Source: Spirochaeta sp. UBA5339
GTDB lineage: Bacteria > Spirochaetota > Spirochaetia > DSM-2461
DNA: 64,000 nt
Direction of reading: 5' to 3'
NCBI GenBank assembly: GCA_002408085.1
Contig: DHQL01000018.1
Coordinates: 345,535-409,534, forward strand
Both the position numbers and the translations under genes were made by a program. Below, piece by piece: positions 1 through 8,397 of this stretch. Positions within the stretch are counted from its first letter, which is position 1. Each line of letters opens with the position of its first letter. The notes beneath the pieces are model-generated. The model made no database searches. It saw only the letters and a program-made list of their open reading frames with translations, and was not told the origin of the DNA.

Positions 1-117
1 ACTCATACTCATAAAGACGATTATACCCCGTTGTTTATTTATAATTATTTTAAAAAAATGTATAAAAGAGATCAGGGACCATTTTTAGATGGATTCCCCC
101 GTATACAGGAGAGTAAA

Positions 118-429
118 ATGAGCAGTTTTGAAAATGTAACGGTGGATGTGGCCGCCAACATCTACTTTGACGGTAAGGTAACAAGCAGAAAGATCACATT
201 TGCCGACGGAAGTTCCAAGACCCTGGGAATCATGATGCCCGGCGAGTATGAGTTCGGAACAGAGGCAAAGGAGCTGATGGAGATAACAAGCGGTGAGCTG
301 AGCATTCTGATTGCCGGCGACAGTGACTGGCAGGAGATTACCGGAGGAATGTCCTTCAAGGTTCCCGCAAACTCATCCTTCAAACTGAAGGTGAACAAGG
401 TTACCGACTACTGCTGTTCCTACGGCTGA
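118..429 (+). CDS. ppnP: Pyrimidine/purine nucleoside phosphorylase, PpnP (DUF1255) family
   Basis: A 103-residue single-domain cupin protein of the YaiE/PpnP family. Characterised members split several purine and pyrimidine nucleosides with phosphate into base and sugar 1-phosphate in the cytoplasm. The size fits the family (about 94 residues in E. coli), as do the small beta-barrel pattern with GIMMPGEYEFGT near residues 36-47 and the C-terminal hydrophobic strands. The ATG at 118 is chosen because AGGAG lies just upstream; the open frame continues to position 31, but that leader does not look like protein. It is monocistronic and converges on the flavodoxin gene. The role fits the purine genes further along, though that link is inferred. 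Confidence 0.88.
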   Translation: MSSFENVTVDVAANIYFDGKVTSRKITFADGSSKTLGIMMPGEYEFGTEAKELMEITSGELSILIAGDSDWQEITGGMSFKVPANSSFKLKVNKVTDYCCSYG

Positions 430-448
430 TTTTTATCGGGCCTTCAGT

Positions 449-505
449 AACGGCCCCCCCGCCCTGGCAGGCCGGCTTCTGACACGACACCCCGGGAGGG
501 CCGTT
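449..505. terminator. Long inverted repeat between convergent genes
   Basis: Arms at 449-460 (AACGGCCCCCCC) and 494-505 (GGGAGGGCCGTT) pair with one mismatch around a GC-rich 33-nt loop that can itself fold. It lies between the ends of ppnP and the flavodoxin gene, where a two-way terminator would be expected. No clear T-tract follows, so termination is inferred. Confidence 0.35.
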
Positions 506-526
506 GCCCCTAGTGAGAAACCACCT

Positions 527-997
527 TTAGTTGAGATCCCGATAGAGCTCCTGAAGTCTTTCCTTCTGCTCCTTATGGACTTCACCGCTGTCCTTGTTGA
601 TCTTAGCCATCAGATTCTGAATAAAACGGGAGTGCTCTTCAGGCATGTAGCGTCCTCCGGTATGTATTGTCAGAGAAGCATGCTGTCTGAGAGCCTCGGG
701 GATGTTCTTCTCAAAGGGCCCTGCATATCCTTCGGTATCCAGTCCTCCCAGTACAAAGGCCAGCTTCTTTGCAAGAAGCCGGGAACAGTTCTTTGAGGCA
801 TATCGCCGCAGTTTCCCGGGAAGCCTTCCCGCATGAAAAGCACCGCAGAGAATTACGGCATCATAATCGCTGAGGTCTGCCCTGCTCCGGGATTTCAGAT
901 TCAGTAACCCCGCCGAAGAACCAAGTTCATTCTGTATATCCCCGGCGACCTCTTCCATATATCCTTTTGACGAATAATAGACAATCAGACTCTTCAT
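527..997 (-). CDS. Flavodoxin-domain protein
   Basis: A 156-residue flavodoxin-fold protein. It opens with a beta strand and an FMN phosphate-binding loop (LIVYYSSKGYMEEVA, residues 3-17) and has a second conserved block, DAVILCGAFHAGRLP, near residues 45-60. The closest general type is the HemG/flavodoxin_5 group, soluble FMN proteins that pass electrons to partner enzymes. A partner cannot be identified here. The ATG at 997 is preferred over the upstream in-frame start because GGGGGAA lies 4-10 bases before it. It diverges from the TPR gene with about 150 bases between them. Confidence 0.82.
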   Translation of the reverse strand: MKSLIVYYSSKGYMEEVAGDIQNELGSSAGLLNLKSRSRADLSDYDAVILCGAFHAGRLPGKLRRYASKNCSRLLAKKLAFVLGGLDTEGYAGPFEKNIPEALRQHASLTIHTGGRYMPEEHSRFIQNLMAKINKDSGEVHKEQKERLQELYRDLN

Positions 998-1153
998 ATG
1001 TTCCCCCTTGTCCCATTGTAACACCGCACCTTATGTTTGGTGTTTTTTCCCCGGATTATTTTTCATCCTACCTGTTCAGAATGATATTGGTAGCCATTCT
1101 CTCCATTTTCATCTAATCTGTTTACTCACTTATACCCCTCAAGGAGACAGCTC

Positions 1154-1804
1154 GTGTTATTCACAAAAGCAAAATACAGACAGGCCCTCAACGATCTGGC
1201 CATGGGAGAGTATACTAAAGCCGAGGAGCTCTTCAGGAGAATTCTGAAATCGGCCCCCTCCACACAGGGAGCGGGACACAACCTTGCGGTCTGCCTGATG
1301 GCCCAGGAACGCTATGATGAGGCAGAGGAGTTCTTCCTCAGGGAGATTGAAGCCCTTGGGGAGTGCTTTTCCAGGTCCATAGCCCTGGGAGACCTCTACT
1401 TTACATGGGGAAAACGGAAGAGCGCTGAAGAGTGGTACGGTAAATCACTGGAGGAGTGCCCCGGCCCCACAATCAGACAGTTTCTGAAAAAACGGATTGT
1501 CCTGTGCAGGAGTGAAGAGAAGTTCGCCGATGCTATGGAGGGATTCAGTCTGATGAAACAGGGCAAGAGAGAGGTCGAAGCGGGAGAGTTTGACAAGGCG
1601 ATCGAAAGCTTTGAACTCGCCTTTGAAAAGGACCCGACCCAGTACCAGAGCCTCAACGAAGCGGGAGTGCTGCTGATGAACCATAAAAAGGAGTACCGGA
1701 GAGCCAGGGAGCACTTTAAAACAGCTCTGAAGCTATCGGACCTTTCTCCCATAAGAAAAAACCTGGAGCTGGCGGAGAATATAATCAGTCTGGAAGAGAA
1801 GTAG
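1154..1804 (+). CDS. Tetratricopeptide repeat protein
   Basis: A 216-residue, mostly helical protein with TPR units near residues 7-40, 43-75, 76-105 and 140-205; pairs such as A-x-x-L-A-x-G-x-Y-x-x-A and F-D-K-A-I-E-S-F-E are visible. There is no signal peptide or membrane segment, so it is probably a cytoplasmic scaffold. The GTG start at 1154 is supported by AAGGAG at 1141-1146. It converges on the gluconokinase gene. TPR proteins mediate protein contacts, and the partner cannot be read from sequence. Confidence 0.85.
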   Translation: MLFTKAKYRQALNDLAMGEYTKAEELFRRILKSAPSTQGAGHNLAVCLMAQERYDEAEEFFLREIEALGECFSRSIALGDLYFTWGKRKSAEEWYGKSLEECPGPTIRQFLKKRIVLCRSEEKFADAMEGFSLMKQGKREVEAGEFDKAIESFELAFEKDPTQYQSLNEAGVLLMNHKKEYRRAREHFKTALKLSDLSPIRKNLELAENIISLEEK

Positions 1805-1836
1805 GAACCCGGCCGGGATTTCAGCTCACCGGACTG

Positions 1837-2325
1837 TCAGATGTTAAGGGACTCTTTGATAAAGCGGACTTTATCATCCAGAGGCATATTGATATCCACA
1901 TCAAGAGCCGATGCGGGTTCTTCCAGATCCCGGAACTGGCTCCTGAGCATATCAGCCTTCTGAAAGTGGTTCTTCCGCTGCAGCATCCGCTGATGGATTG
2001 TATCAAAATCACCCTTCAGATAGACCCAGACCGGCTTCTCTGCAAGCTCCTCTTCAATAAAGCTTCTGTATGATTCCTTCAGGGCGGAGCAGCTGAACAC
2101 GGCGTCCTCACCCCTCTGCTGACACTCGGAGGCCTTCTTTCTGATAATATCCAGCCAGGGCCATCGGTCTTCATCCTCCAGAGGAATACCGTGGCTCATC
2201 TTGTCGATATTGGCCTGAGGATGAAAACTGTCCGCCTCGAAGTATTCGACTTTCAGATCTTTGGACAGGAGTTCTCCCAGGGTTGTTTTACCGCAGCCGC
2301 TGACTCCCATAATGATGATAATCAC
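1837..2325 (-). CDS. gntK: Gluconokinase
   Basis: A 162-residue P-loop kinase that phosphorylates D-gluconate to 6-phosphogluconate, entering the pentose phosphate or Entner-Doudoroff route. Walker A is GVSGCGKTT at residues 7-15. The family blocks EADSFHPQANIDKM and DEDRWPWLD, and the LKESYR and QRKNHF segments, are all present. Length matches GntK/GntV (about 175 residues). Its ATG overlaps the stop codon of the upstream LarA-like gene by 4 bases (ATGA), so the two are translationally coupled and D-gluconate is probably the product of that enzyme. It converges on the TPR gene. Confidence 0.95.
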   Translation of the reverse strand: MIIIIMGVSGCGKTTLGELLSKDLKVEYFEADSFHPQANIDKMSHGIPLEDEDRWPWLDIIRKKASECQQRGEDAVFSCSALKESYRSFIEEELAEKPVWVYLKGDFDTIHQRMLQRKNHFQKADMLRSQFRDLEEPASALDVDINMPLDDKVRFIKESLNI

Positions 2326-3605
2326 TGGTTATCCCCTTTAAAATTGCTTTTAAGCGCCCAGAGTCCCAGGGCGGGGTTGGAGATAAAGTAGATCTCCTCA
2401 CCGTCATCCGTAGTATTCCATCCGTCCTTGAGAGTTCTGTAGTCATATTTGGCCGAGTAGCTGCCGAGGTCTCCCCAGGAGTAGCCGACGGACTCCACCT
2501 CTTCCCTGGTCAGTCCGCCGGGACAGTAGGTGATCTTAAAGCGGTCCTCCGAGGAGCCGTGAATCAGATGGGCCGCCACTGAAAGATTGTCCGCCATGTC
2601 GCTGTACTGATTTACAGCTTCCAGAACATAGGGGGTCCCCTTATACCCGAACTTTCTGATAATTCCGTCCATACCTTCATTCTCACCGAAACAGCGGATT
2701 CCGGGAGCCAGAACAATCAGCTCTCCTCCGTCGGCAAGGGCCATACGTGTACGGTAGATGCTTTTGTTGCCGAGCCAGGTACTTCTGAACTCATCAGGAG
2801 AGAGGTAGACCACCGCCTTTTTTACAGGCTTGTCCAGAAGGTTGATATTCAGTTCCTGAGAGAGCTCTGCCGCCGCCCTGTAACACTCATCATCATCTCC
2901 GGCGAAGAGTCCGTGAAGCCCGGTCTGCCCCAGAAGGTCCGGGGCTACCACCGTCAGCAAATAGACAATTGGCAGATCGGAGCAGAACTTTTCGGCTCCA
3001 CGGTTAAAGAGCTTCCTCACCGGGGTATAGGCTCTGCCCATCACATCTTCCATATTGGCTACGGCGCCCAGGAAGTGGCTCTTGTCGATGGCCTCCTTGC
3101 CGCTGATGCCGACCATAATGTTTTTTGTATAGTTTGCCATTCCCGCAACTTCATGGGGAACAACCTGCCCTATTGAGAGTATCAGGTCCCAGGGTTCGTC
3201 AAGAAGAAGGCGATTGACCTGCACCGGCCAGTCGTAGTCCAGCTTTCCACCGGAGATCTCTTTCATCTCCTCTCCTGATATTCTTCCGAGCTCCGTCAGA
3301 CCGTTCTGCCAGTCATGATCCCGGACCAGTTCAAGAGGCAGCTCTCCGAACATTTTCAGTTTTTCTGAATCGGTCATGGGGAAGTGGGTGCCCAGGGCCG
3401 GAAGGACAGCCTTGACCCTGTCCCCCAGCAGCCTCCAGCACATCTCGGTCAATAGTCCGGCTCCCGAATGGCTGCGTGTAAAATCCGGGGGAATAATCAG
3501 GACTCTTTCAGCATCGGGATACTGATCCAGTACAGACTTTATAACTTTTTTCAGGTTTTTCCGTTCGAGAACATTTCCAGCACGAGCTCTGGTTGAAAAC
3601 AGCAT
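2322..3605 (-). CDS. LarA-family nickel-dependent 2-hydroxyacid racemase/epimerase; candidate gluconate/mannonate 2-epimerase
   Basis: A 427-residue LarA (DUF2088) protein. Characterised relatives use a covalently bound nickel-pincer nucleotide to racemise or epimerise 2-hydroxyacids. The LarA residues that hold the cofactor and nickel (His174, Lys184, His200 in L. plantarum) are matched at identical spacing by His151, Lys161 and His177; His97 in RDHDW and the LGTHFPMT block at 72-79 also fit. Coupling to gntK suggests a gluconate-type substrate, and family members acting as D-gluconate 2-epimerases have been reported. I infer D-mannonate/D-gluconate interconversion. The start at 3605 is chosen because GGGGAGG stands just upstream; the frame is open to 3656 without such a site. 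The LarB, LarC and LarE maturation proteins are not in this window. Confidence 0.85.
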   Translation of the reverse strand: MLFSTRARAGNVLERKNLKKVIKSVLDQYPDAERVLIIPPDFTRSHSGAGLLTEMCWRLLGDRVKAVLPALGTHFPMTDSEKLKMFGELPLELVRDHDWQNGLTELGRISGEEMKEISGGKLDYDWPVQVNRLLLDEPWDLILSIGQVVPHEVAGMANYTKNIMVGISGKEAIDKSHFLGAVANMEDVMGRAYTPVRKLFNRGAEKFCSDLPIVYLLTVVAPDLLGQTGLHGLFAGDDDECYRAAAELSQELNINLLDKPVKKAVVYLSPDEFRSTWLGNKSIYRTRMALADGGELIVLAPGIRCFGENEGMDGIIRKFGYKGTPYVLEAVNQYSDMADNLSVAAHLIHGSSEDRFKITYCPGGLTREEVESVGYSWGDLGSYSAKYDYRTLKDGWNTTDDGEEIYFISNPALGLWALKSNFKGDNQ

Positions 3606-3629
3606 ATGGACCTCCCCGGCATGAAGCCT

Positions 3630-3689
3630 TTCCACTGTGGTATAAAGCCATTCCACTGTAATAATAGTATGTAATGCCTTTATGAAAAA
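3630..3689 (-). promoter_or_regulatory. Putative larA-like/gntK promoter with a 9-bp direct repeat
   Basis: On the minus strand, TTTTTC (3689-3684) and TATTAT (3666-3661) are 17 bp apart and resemble a sigma-70 promoter. Just downstream, ACAGTGGAA occurs twice (3659-3651 and 3638-3630), offset by 21 bp, about two helical turns. This places the repeats around the predicted transcription start, a position typical of a repressor site. Seen directly; the function is inferred. Confidence 0.4.
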
Positions 3690-3711
3690 GAATTTTCTCT
3701 CAATTGCACCA

Positions 3712-5541
3712 TCAAGCCTCCATACGGCGGGGAAGCTTTACAATAAAAGTCGTCATACCGTTATTATCGTCAATATTGATGGTCCCGTTATGTCTCTTGA
3801 GAACAATATCCGAAGCGATACTCAGACCCAGACCGGTTCCCTTTTCTGCAGTTTTGGTAGTAAAGAAAGGCTCAAAGATCTTTTCCCGCAGTTCCGGATC
3901 AATAGGCATTCCTGTATTTCCAATCTCAAAGTAGACACATTTATCGTCATCCCGGGTCTTTATGGATATCCTTTTGTTATCACGGTCAGAGACTTCCGAA
4001 GCCTGTGCAGCATTGGTTAAAAGATTGAGAAAAACCTGTTTTATCTCATTTTCATTACACTCGATGCTGGCTACATTTCCGTAATTCCGGTCAATTTTAA
4101 TATCAGGATCTATGGTGCCTCTGAGAATCTTGAGAGTATTCTCCAAACCCTCATTAATGTCGAAGGAAGAGTTCCTTTTTATCTTTTCATCCTTCCTGGA
4201 AAAAGCCAGAAGATTGTTTACCACATCAAGAATTCTGTTCATCCCCTCATTGCTGTCTGACAGTACATCTTTTGCTTCAACAAATTCATCATTAAACTCT
4301 CCGGAACTGCATCGATCTTCCAACTTTGTAATCAGTTTATAAAGATATCTGTGGTTACTCTTAAGAAAGCTGAGGGGATTTTTAATTTCATGGGCAACTC
4401 CTGCGGAGATTTGTCCGATGGAAGCGAGTTTTTCCTTGTGGATCAGCTGGATCTGTGTGCTGTTCAGGCGTTCAAATGTATCTTCCATCCTCTTTAGAAG
4501 GTCGATTTTTTCCTCATAGAGCCCGACAAGAAGAGAGATATCATTGATGATAATCAGTACTCCGTCTACTCCGCTCTGTCTGATATGAATCGGTTTAATA
4601 TTGACAACACAGGTCCGGGTCATTTCCCCCTCACCAACAGATGTTTCAAATGTGCATTTTTTAAATTTGTAATGAGAACTGAGGGCATCCCACAGGGGAG
4701 TGACAGCACCAATGTTACTGCCGCGAACAGATTCACCGATATCAAAAAGATTAAGAGCAGCCGAATTGATATCAAGGATACGGTCCATTCTGTCAATAAT
4801 AATGACTCCCTGATCCATTCCGTCAACAATCTGGTTCCTGGCATAGGGAATGATATCAAAGAAACGTCCCCAGAATATTCCGATAAAAAAAAGAACCCCC
4901 GAAACAGCCAGGGCAAGAGCTGTATAATCCTTATGAACAAAAACTGGAAGAGGAAGAAAATACATTGCATTAAACAGAGTGGGCAGCAGGCTGGCTATCA
5001 GAATGAGTGAGGCCTGCCCCTTTGCCAGATAGGTATTAATCCTTAAATATCGCACAATAAAGCAGGTTCCCACCAGTAAAAGAACATAGCTGTGAGCTCC
5101 GAATACCCAGAAGAAAAAACCGTAGTTCATATCCAGAGTGGAGAATCCCGAGTGATGGTTTATTATATGAGAAACATAAAAGAGTTCATGCAGGGGGTAG
5201 GTACAGACCAGAAAAATGGTTAATACAGGTACTAGTAAAATGTAGTATTTGATCCAGCCGAGCCTGCCTTTGGGGTTAACCAGAAATCCGGCAAAAACCA
5301 CCCAGGATACGGGAATCAGGACATAAATAGATATTTCCAGCTTTGTCCAGATAAGCATCCATCTGCCGCTCTCTGCAATGACTTCAAGAATATTGAAGAT
5401 CAGAAACAAAAGAGCCAGAATAAAATAGACAAGCAGTGATAGACCGAGTTTCTCATTTCTGTACTTCCAGATGGCTCCCAGTGTTATAAACAGAACAGTA
5501 ACTGCGATTGGTGAACATACCATAAAGACTATATATTCCAC
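3712..5541 (-). CDS. Membrane sensor histidine kinase, 7TM-PAS-HisKA-HATPase
   Basis: A 609-residue sensor kinase. Residues 1-225 hold about seven hydrophobic segments like the HisK_N 7TM sensor module. A PAS-like domain (about 235-345) follows, then a dimerisation/phosphoacceptor domain with VAHEIKNP carrying the phospho-accepting His384, and an ATPase domain with N box (FLNLLTNAAQA) and G box (KGTGLGLSIA). Architecture is complete and probably active. The start is GTG at 5541, with AGGAG 11 bases upstream. It diverges, with only 24 bp between starts, from a response regulator with a PP2C output, its likely partner. The ligand is unknown. Confidence 0.93.
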   Translation of the reverse strand: MEYIVFMVCSPIAVTVLFITLGAIWKYRNEKLGLSLLVYFILALLFLIFNILEVIAESGRWMLIWTKLEISIYVLIPVSWVVFAGFLVNPKGRLGWIKYYILLVPVLTIFLVCTYPLHELFYVSHIINHHSGFSTLDMNYGFFFWVFGAHSYVLLLVGTCFIVRYLRINTYLAKGQASLILIASLLPTLFNAMYFLPLPVFVHKDYTALALAVSGVLFFIGIFWGRFFDIIPYARNQIVDGMDQGVIIIDRMDRILDINSAALNLFDIGESVRGSNIGAVTPLWDALSSHYKFKKCTFETSVGEGEMTRTCVVNIKPIHIRQSGVDGVLIIINDISLLVGLYEEKIDLLKRMEDTFERLNSTQIQLIHKEKLASIGQISAGVAHEIKNPLSFLKSNHRYLYKLITKLEDRCSSGEFNDEFVEAKDVLSDSNEGMNRILDVVNNLLAFSRKDEKIKRNSSFDINEGLENTLKILRGTIDPDIKIDRNYGNVASIECNENEIKQVFLNLLTNAAQASEVSDRDNKRISIKTRDDDKCVYFEIGNTGMPIDPELREKIFEPFFTTKTAEKGTGLGLSIASDIVLKRHNGTINIDDNNGMTTFIVKLPRRMEA

Positions 5542-5565
5542 GCCTTGATTGACTCCTAATAATGA

Positions 5566-6744
5566 ATGACCTATACTCCCATCATGAAAGAAAATACTAG
5601 TGAATACATTTGCTTGATTGACGATGAGTACCAGGTAATAAAATCTCTGGTAAGAGAGTTAAAAGAGTATGCCGAAGAGAACAAAATTACAATCAGAATT
5701 TATCCTTCTCCCAATGAGTGTATGCAGGACCTTGCTCTGATAGGGGAAGAGACCTCTGTTATCATATCCGATCTGCGTATGCCCGGCATGAAAGGGAGTG
5801 ATTTTTTTCTATCAGTCTGTGAAAAGTTTCCTGATATAGAACTCATTCTTCTCACAGCTTTTAATGATATTGATGATATAAAAAAGGCAATAAAGGCAAA
5901 AATCCGTTCACTTATTCTTAAACCCTGGGATGAAGATGACCTGCTGAACGAAATTGACAAAGCCAGGTCTATTTACCTTCTGAAAAAAGAGAAAATCAAA
6001 ATACAGGAGATGCTGGATAAACAACTGGAGGTTGCCGGTGATTTTCAGAAATCTCTCCTGAACAGTCAAATTCCTGAAATAGAGAATGCAAAGATAGAAC
6101 TCAGTTACCTGCCCTTCAAAATGATGAAGATGGGTGGAGACTATTACGATATCATAAAGCTCGATGATTCAAGGTTTATAGTGAACATAGGTGATGTTGT
6201 CGGCCACGGTGTAAAACCGGCCTTTGTTACGGCAATGCTGAAGGTACTGACTCTGTCCATTAACAGAAGAACAAAGGAAAGTATCTTTACTCCGGGACGG
6301 CTGCTGAGCCGGTTGAATACCCGGCTCTGTGCAATACTGCGGGATTCCGCAGAGGTACTTGTGACCTTTTCGAGCCTACTGATTGACACGGAAAGAAAGA
6401 CCCTTACCATGGCAAATGCGGGTCATATGCCCATTTATGTCGTAAACAGAAGCAGCTGCAAGTCATACTCTAGTGAGGGCCCGGCCCTGGGATTCGGAAC
6501 AAGTATTGATTACCAGGAGCTTGAAATTCCCCTCAATGAAGGTGATATCATCGTTATGTATACTGACGGACTTCTGGAATCCGAACAGTCTCATTCAAGA
6601 ATACCGGCATCGGCAGTAGAACGCTTTCTTATCGATGCGGGCAAAAAAGAGAACTTCAATGAATCCGTTATCAACAGCTCCAGAACCCTGCGGGACATAG
6701 AGAACTTCCATGACGATGTGGCCCTGATTTCAATCCGGGTCTGA
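5566..6744 (+). CDS. Response regulator with SpoIIE/RsbU-type PP2C phosphatase output
   Basis: A 392-residue protein with an N-terminal receiver domain (acidic pair Asp19/Asp20, phosphoacceptor Asp69 in SDLRMPG, Thr97, Lys119), a helical linker, and a C-terminal PPM serine/threonine phosphatase domain from about residue 190. The phosphatase metal-site blocks GGDYYD, NIGDVVGHG, ANAGHMP, YTDGLLE and FHDDVALI are present. Such regulators usually dephosphorylate an anti-sigma-factor antagonist in a partner-switching pathway; no antagonist or anti-sigma gene is adjacent. No good ribosome-binding site precedes 5566, and the ATG at 5584 is an alternative. The likely partner kinase diverges from it. 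Confidence 0.92.
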   Translation: MTYTPIMKENTSEYICLIDDEYQVIKSLVRELKEYAEENKITIRIYPSPNECMQDLALIGEETSVIISDLRMPGMKGSDFFLSVCEKFPDIELILLTAFNDIDDIKKAIKAKIRSLILKPWDEDDLLNEIDKARSIYLLKKEKIKIQEMLDKQLEVAGDFQKSLLNSQIPEIENAKIELSYLPFKMMKMGGDYYDIIKLDDSRFIVNIGDVVGHGVKPAFVTAMLKVLTLSINRRTKESIFTPGRLLSRLNTRLCAILRDSAEVLVTFSSLLIDTERKTLTMANAGHMPIYVVNRSSCKSYSSEGPALGFGTSIDYQELEIPLNEGDIIVMYTDGLLESEQSHSRIPASAVERFLIDAGKKENFNESVINSSRTLRDIENFHDDVALISIRV

Positions 6745-6753
6745 CGGCATGGA

Positions 6754-6784
6754 CGGGACTGCCCATTCGAAAAGGACAGTCCCG
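6754..6784. terminator. Stem-loop between convergent genes
   Basis: Arms CGGGACTG (6754-6761) and CAGTCCCG (6777-6784) pair perfectly over 8 bp, extendable by two more pairs after one mismatch. It lies between the response regulator stop (6744) and the lipoprotein stop (6790), where a two-way terminator is expected. No long T-tract is seen. Confidence 0.5.
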
Positions 6785-6789
6785 CAGGA

Positions 6790-8256
6790 TTACTCGAAGC
6801 GTGTGCCGTTCACATAGAGAGTGTAGGCTCCGGTTTCAATACTTCCGGCCTGTCCTCTAAGGCTGTCGATGTAACTGTCCCCTGTAAGAACCCAGCGGCT
6901 GCCGGCATCCATTGCAAGGTCCACGGTACCTCCCTGATCCCCACTGTTGATGGTTCCGGTAAAGACAGAGCCCTCAGTAAGAGAGAGTTCCAGAGATGAG
7001 ATCTCATCCACAATGATATCTCCCTTCAGAACCTGATCCTTGGTGAGCATATCACAGTTACCTCCGTTGGCTCCGACCTGTCCCCAGCCGTTTCTGGCAT
7101 CGTTGCCGGACACCTTAAGAACAACACTGTTTGATAGTTCCAGATCTACAGATTTCAGGGTTATCGTACAGTCCGTATTGGTCACATAGAACATATCACC
7201 CACTCCGGAACTGAGGCTTCCCCCCTCCATGGTAAAGTGACTCTGTCCTGTTTCGGCATCTCCGGACATACTCTGATAGATCATCACATTCTGAAGATTC
7301 TCCACATTGTCCTTGATCATATTTCCCGAGACTGTGCAATCATAGAGGCTGACCGAGTTCTTACCCTCCACCACCACGGCCTCGGAGCCGCCGGCCTTGA
7401 GCACCGCATTTTTCACGGTGATGTCAGCAGTGCTGTATACGGCGGGAGAGCCGTTACCATTGGCCGTGTAGGTTCCGCCGTCAACAATCAGGGTTCCGCC
7501 GCCGCGGTCTGTTCTCAGGGCGGCAGATGACCCGCCCCGGGTTTCAATATCCGAATCATTAACGGTCATCGTACCGCCCCCTGTGACCATCACACCGCCG
7601 GAGCTGTTGCCGGTGGTTCTGATATAGGCCCTGTTAACCTCAACTTCCGTTCCCTCACCATAGGAGAAGATACCGTTTCCACCCCTTACAGAGGTGATAA
7701 TTCTGCTGTCATTGATGATAACATCGGCACCGTTCAAGGCCAGTACAGCGGCATTGCTGCCGTAGAAGTTGCTGCTTTCACCGGCACCGGCTTGTCCTCC
7801 GCTCTTGGTGATTACCAGGTCTTCAAGAAGAACCTCTTCGCCCTCTATGCGGAGAACATTTTCCATATCTCCGGTGGATTCATAACTGCCCCCGGAAAGA
7901 TCCTCGCTGATCAGATAAGCATAGCTGCCATGATCCACTTCCATGCTTCCTCCTCCGGGAGGGGCTCCGGGAGGCATACCTTCGGGGGGCTGACCTCCGG
8001 GGCTGCCTTCAGGCGGAGTTCCGCCGAAACCGCCGGGAGGAGGTCCCGGTCTTCCGTCCTGAGATCCGCCGAAGGCCATCTCTCCATCGCCTCCGGGAGG
8101 TGGGGGCATTCCTTCGGGAGCATCTCCCCTGTTTTCATCTTCCGTTGTCTGCCCGGAATCGGCTGTTTTATTTTCGGTACTGCTTTTAGACGCGCAGCCG
8201 GTACCGAAAAGCACCAATGCCAGAGCAAGCAGCAGAGTGTATTTAATTCTGTTCAT
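6790..8256 (-). CDS. Right-handed beta-helix lipoprotein with Pro/Gly-rich linker
   Basis: A 488-residue secreted protein. It starts with a lipoprotein signal peptide (MNRIKYTLLL, lipobox LFGTGC), so it is probably anchored to a membrane by lipidated Cys. A 90-residue region rich in Pro, Gly, Glu and Met follows (repeats of PPEG, PPGG, GMPP), then a long series of short Val/Gly/Asn/Asp-rich strand repeats (for example LEDLVITKSGG and NGADVIINDSRI) typical of pectate-lyase-like beta-helices. No catalytic residues can be assigned. The start at 8256 is preferred, with GGTGA 5 bases upstream; the frame is open to 8286. It diverges from a diguanylate cyclase. Confidence 0.8.
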   Translation of the reverse strand: MNRIKYTLLLALALVLFGTGCASKSSTENKTADSGQTTEDENRGDAPEGMPPPPGGDGEMAFGGSQDGRPGPPPGGFGGTPPEGSPGGQPPEGMPPGAPPGGGSMEVDHGSYAYLISEDLSGGSYESTGDMENVLRIEGEEVLLEDLVITKSGGQAGAGESSNFYGSNAAVLALNGADVIINDSRIITSVRGGNGIFSYGEGTEVEVNRAYIRTTGNSSGGVMVTGGGTMTVNDSDIETRGGSSAALRTDRGGGTLIVDGGTYTANGNGSPAVYSTADITVKNAVLKAGGSEAVVVEGKNSVSLYDCTVSGNMIKDNVENLQNVMIYQSMSGDAETGQSHFTMEGGSLSSGVGDMFYVTNTDCTITLKSVDLELSNSVVLKVSGNDARNGWGQVGANGGNCDMLTKDQVLKGDIIVDEISSLELSLTEGSVFTGTINSGDQGGTVDLAMDAGSRWVLTGDSYIDSLRGQAGSIETGAYTLYVNGTRFE

Positions 8257-8397
8257 AAGATTCACCATCCTTGCTGTTAGATTCATTTAAAAACAGACTA
8301 GCACCGGTGTTCTATTTTTATGTAAAGGGAAGGTAAAAGTTCTGTAACCAGTGTAAAATGCCCCCTGCCGGAGGCGCTGTGAAATATTCTTCATTTT

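Noticed and set aside
1019..1049. AACACC/GGTGTT hairpin followed by T6, looking like a terminator
   Set aside because: On the plus strand no gene ends upstream, and on the minus strand it precedes the flavodoxin start. The 6-bp stem with a long loop is probably chance.
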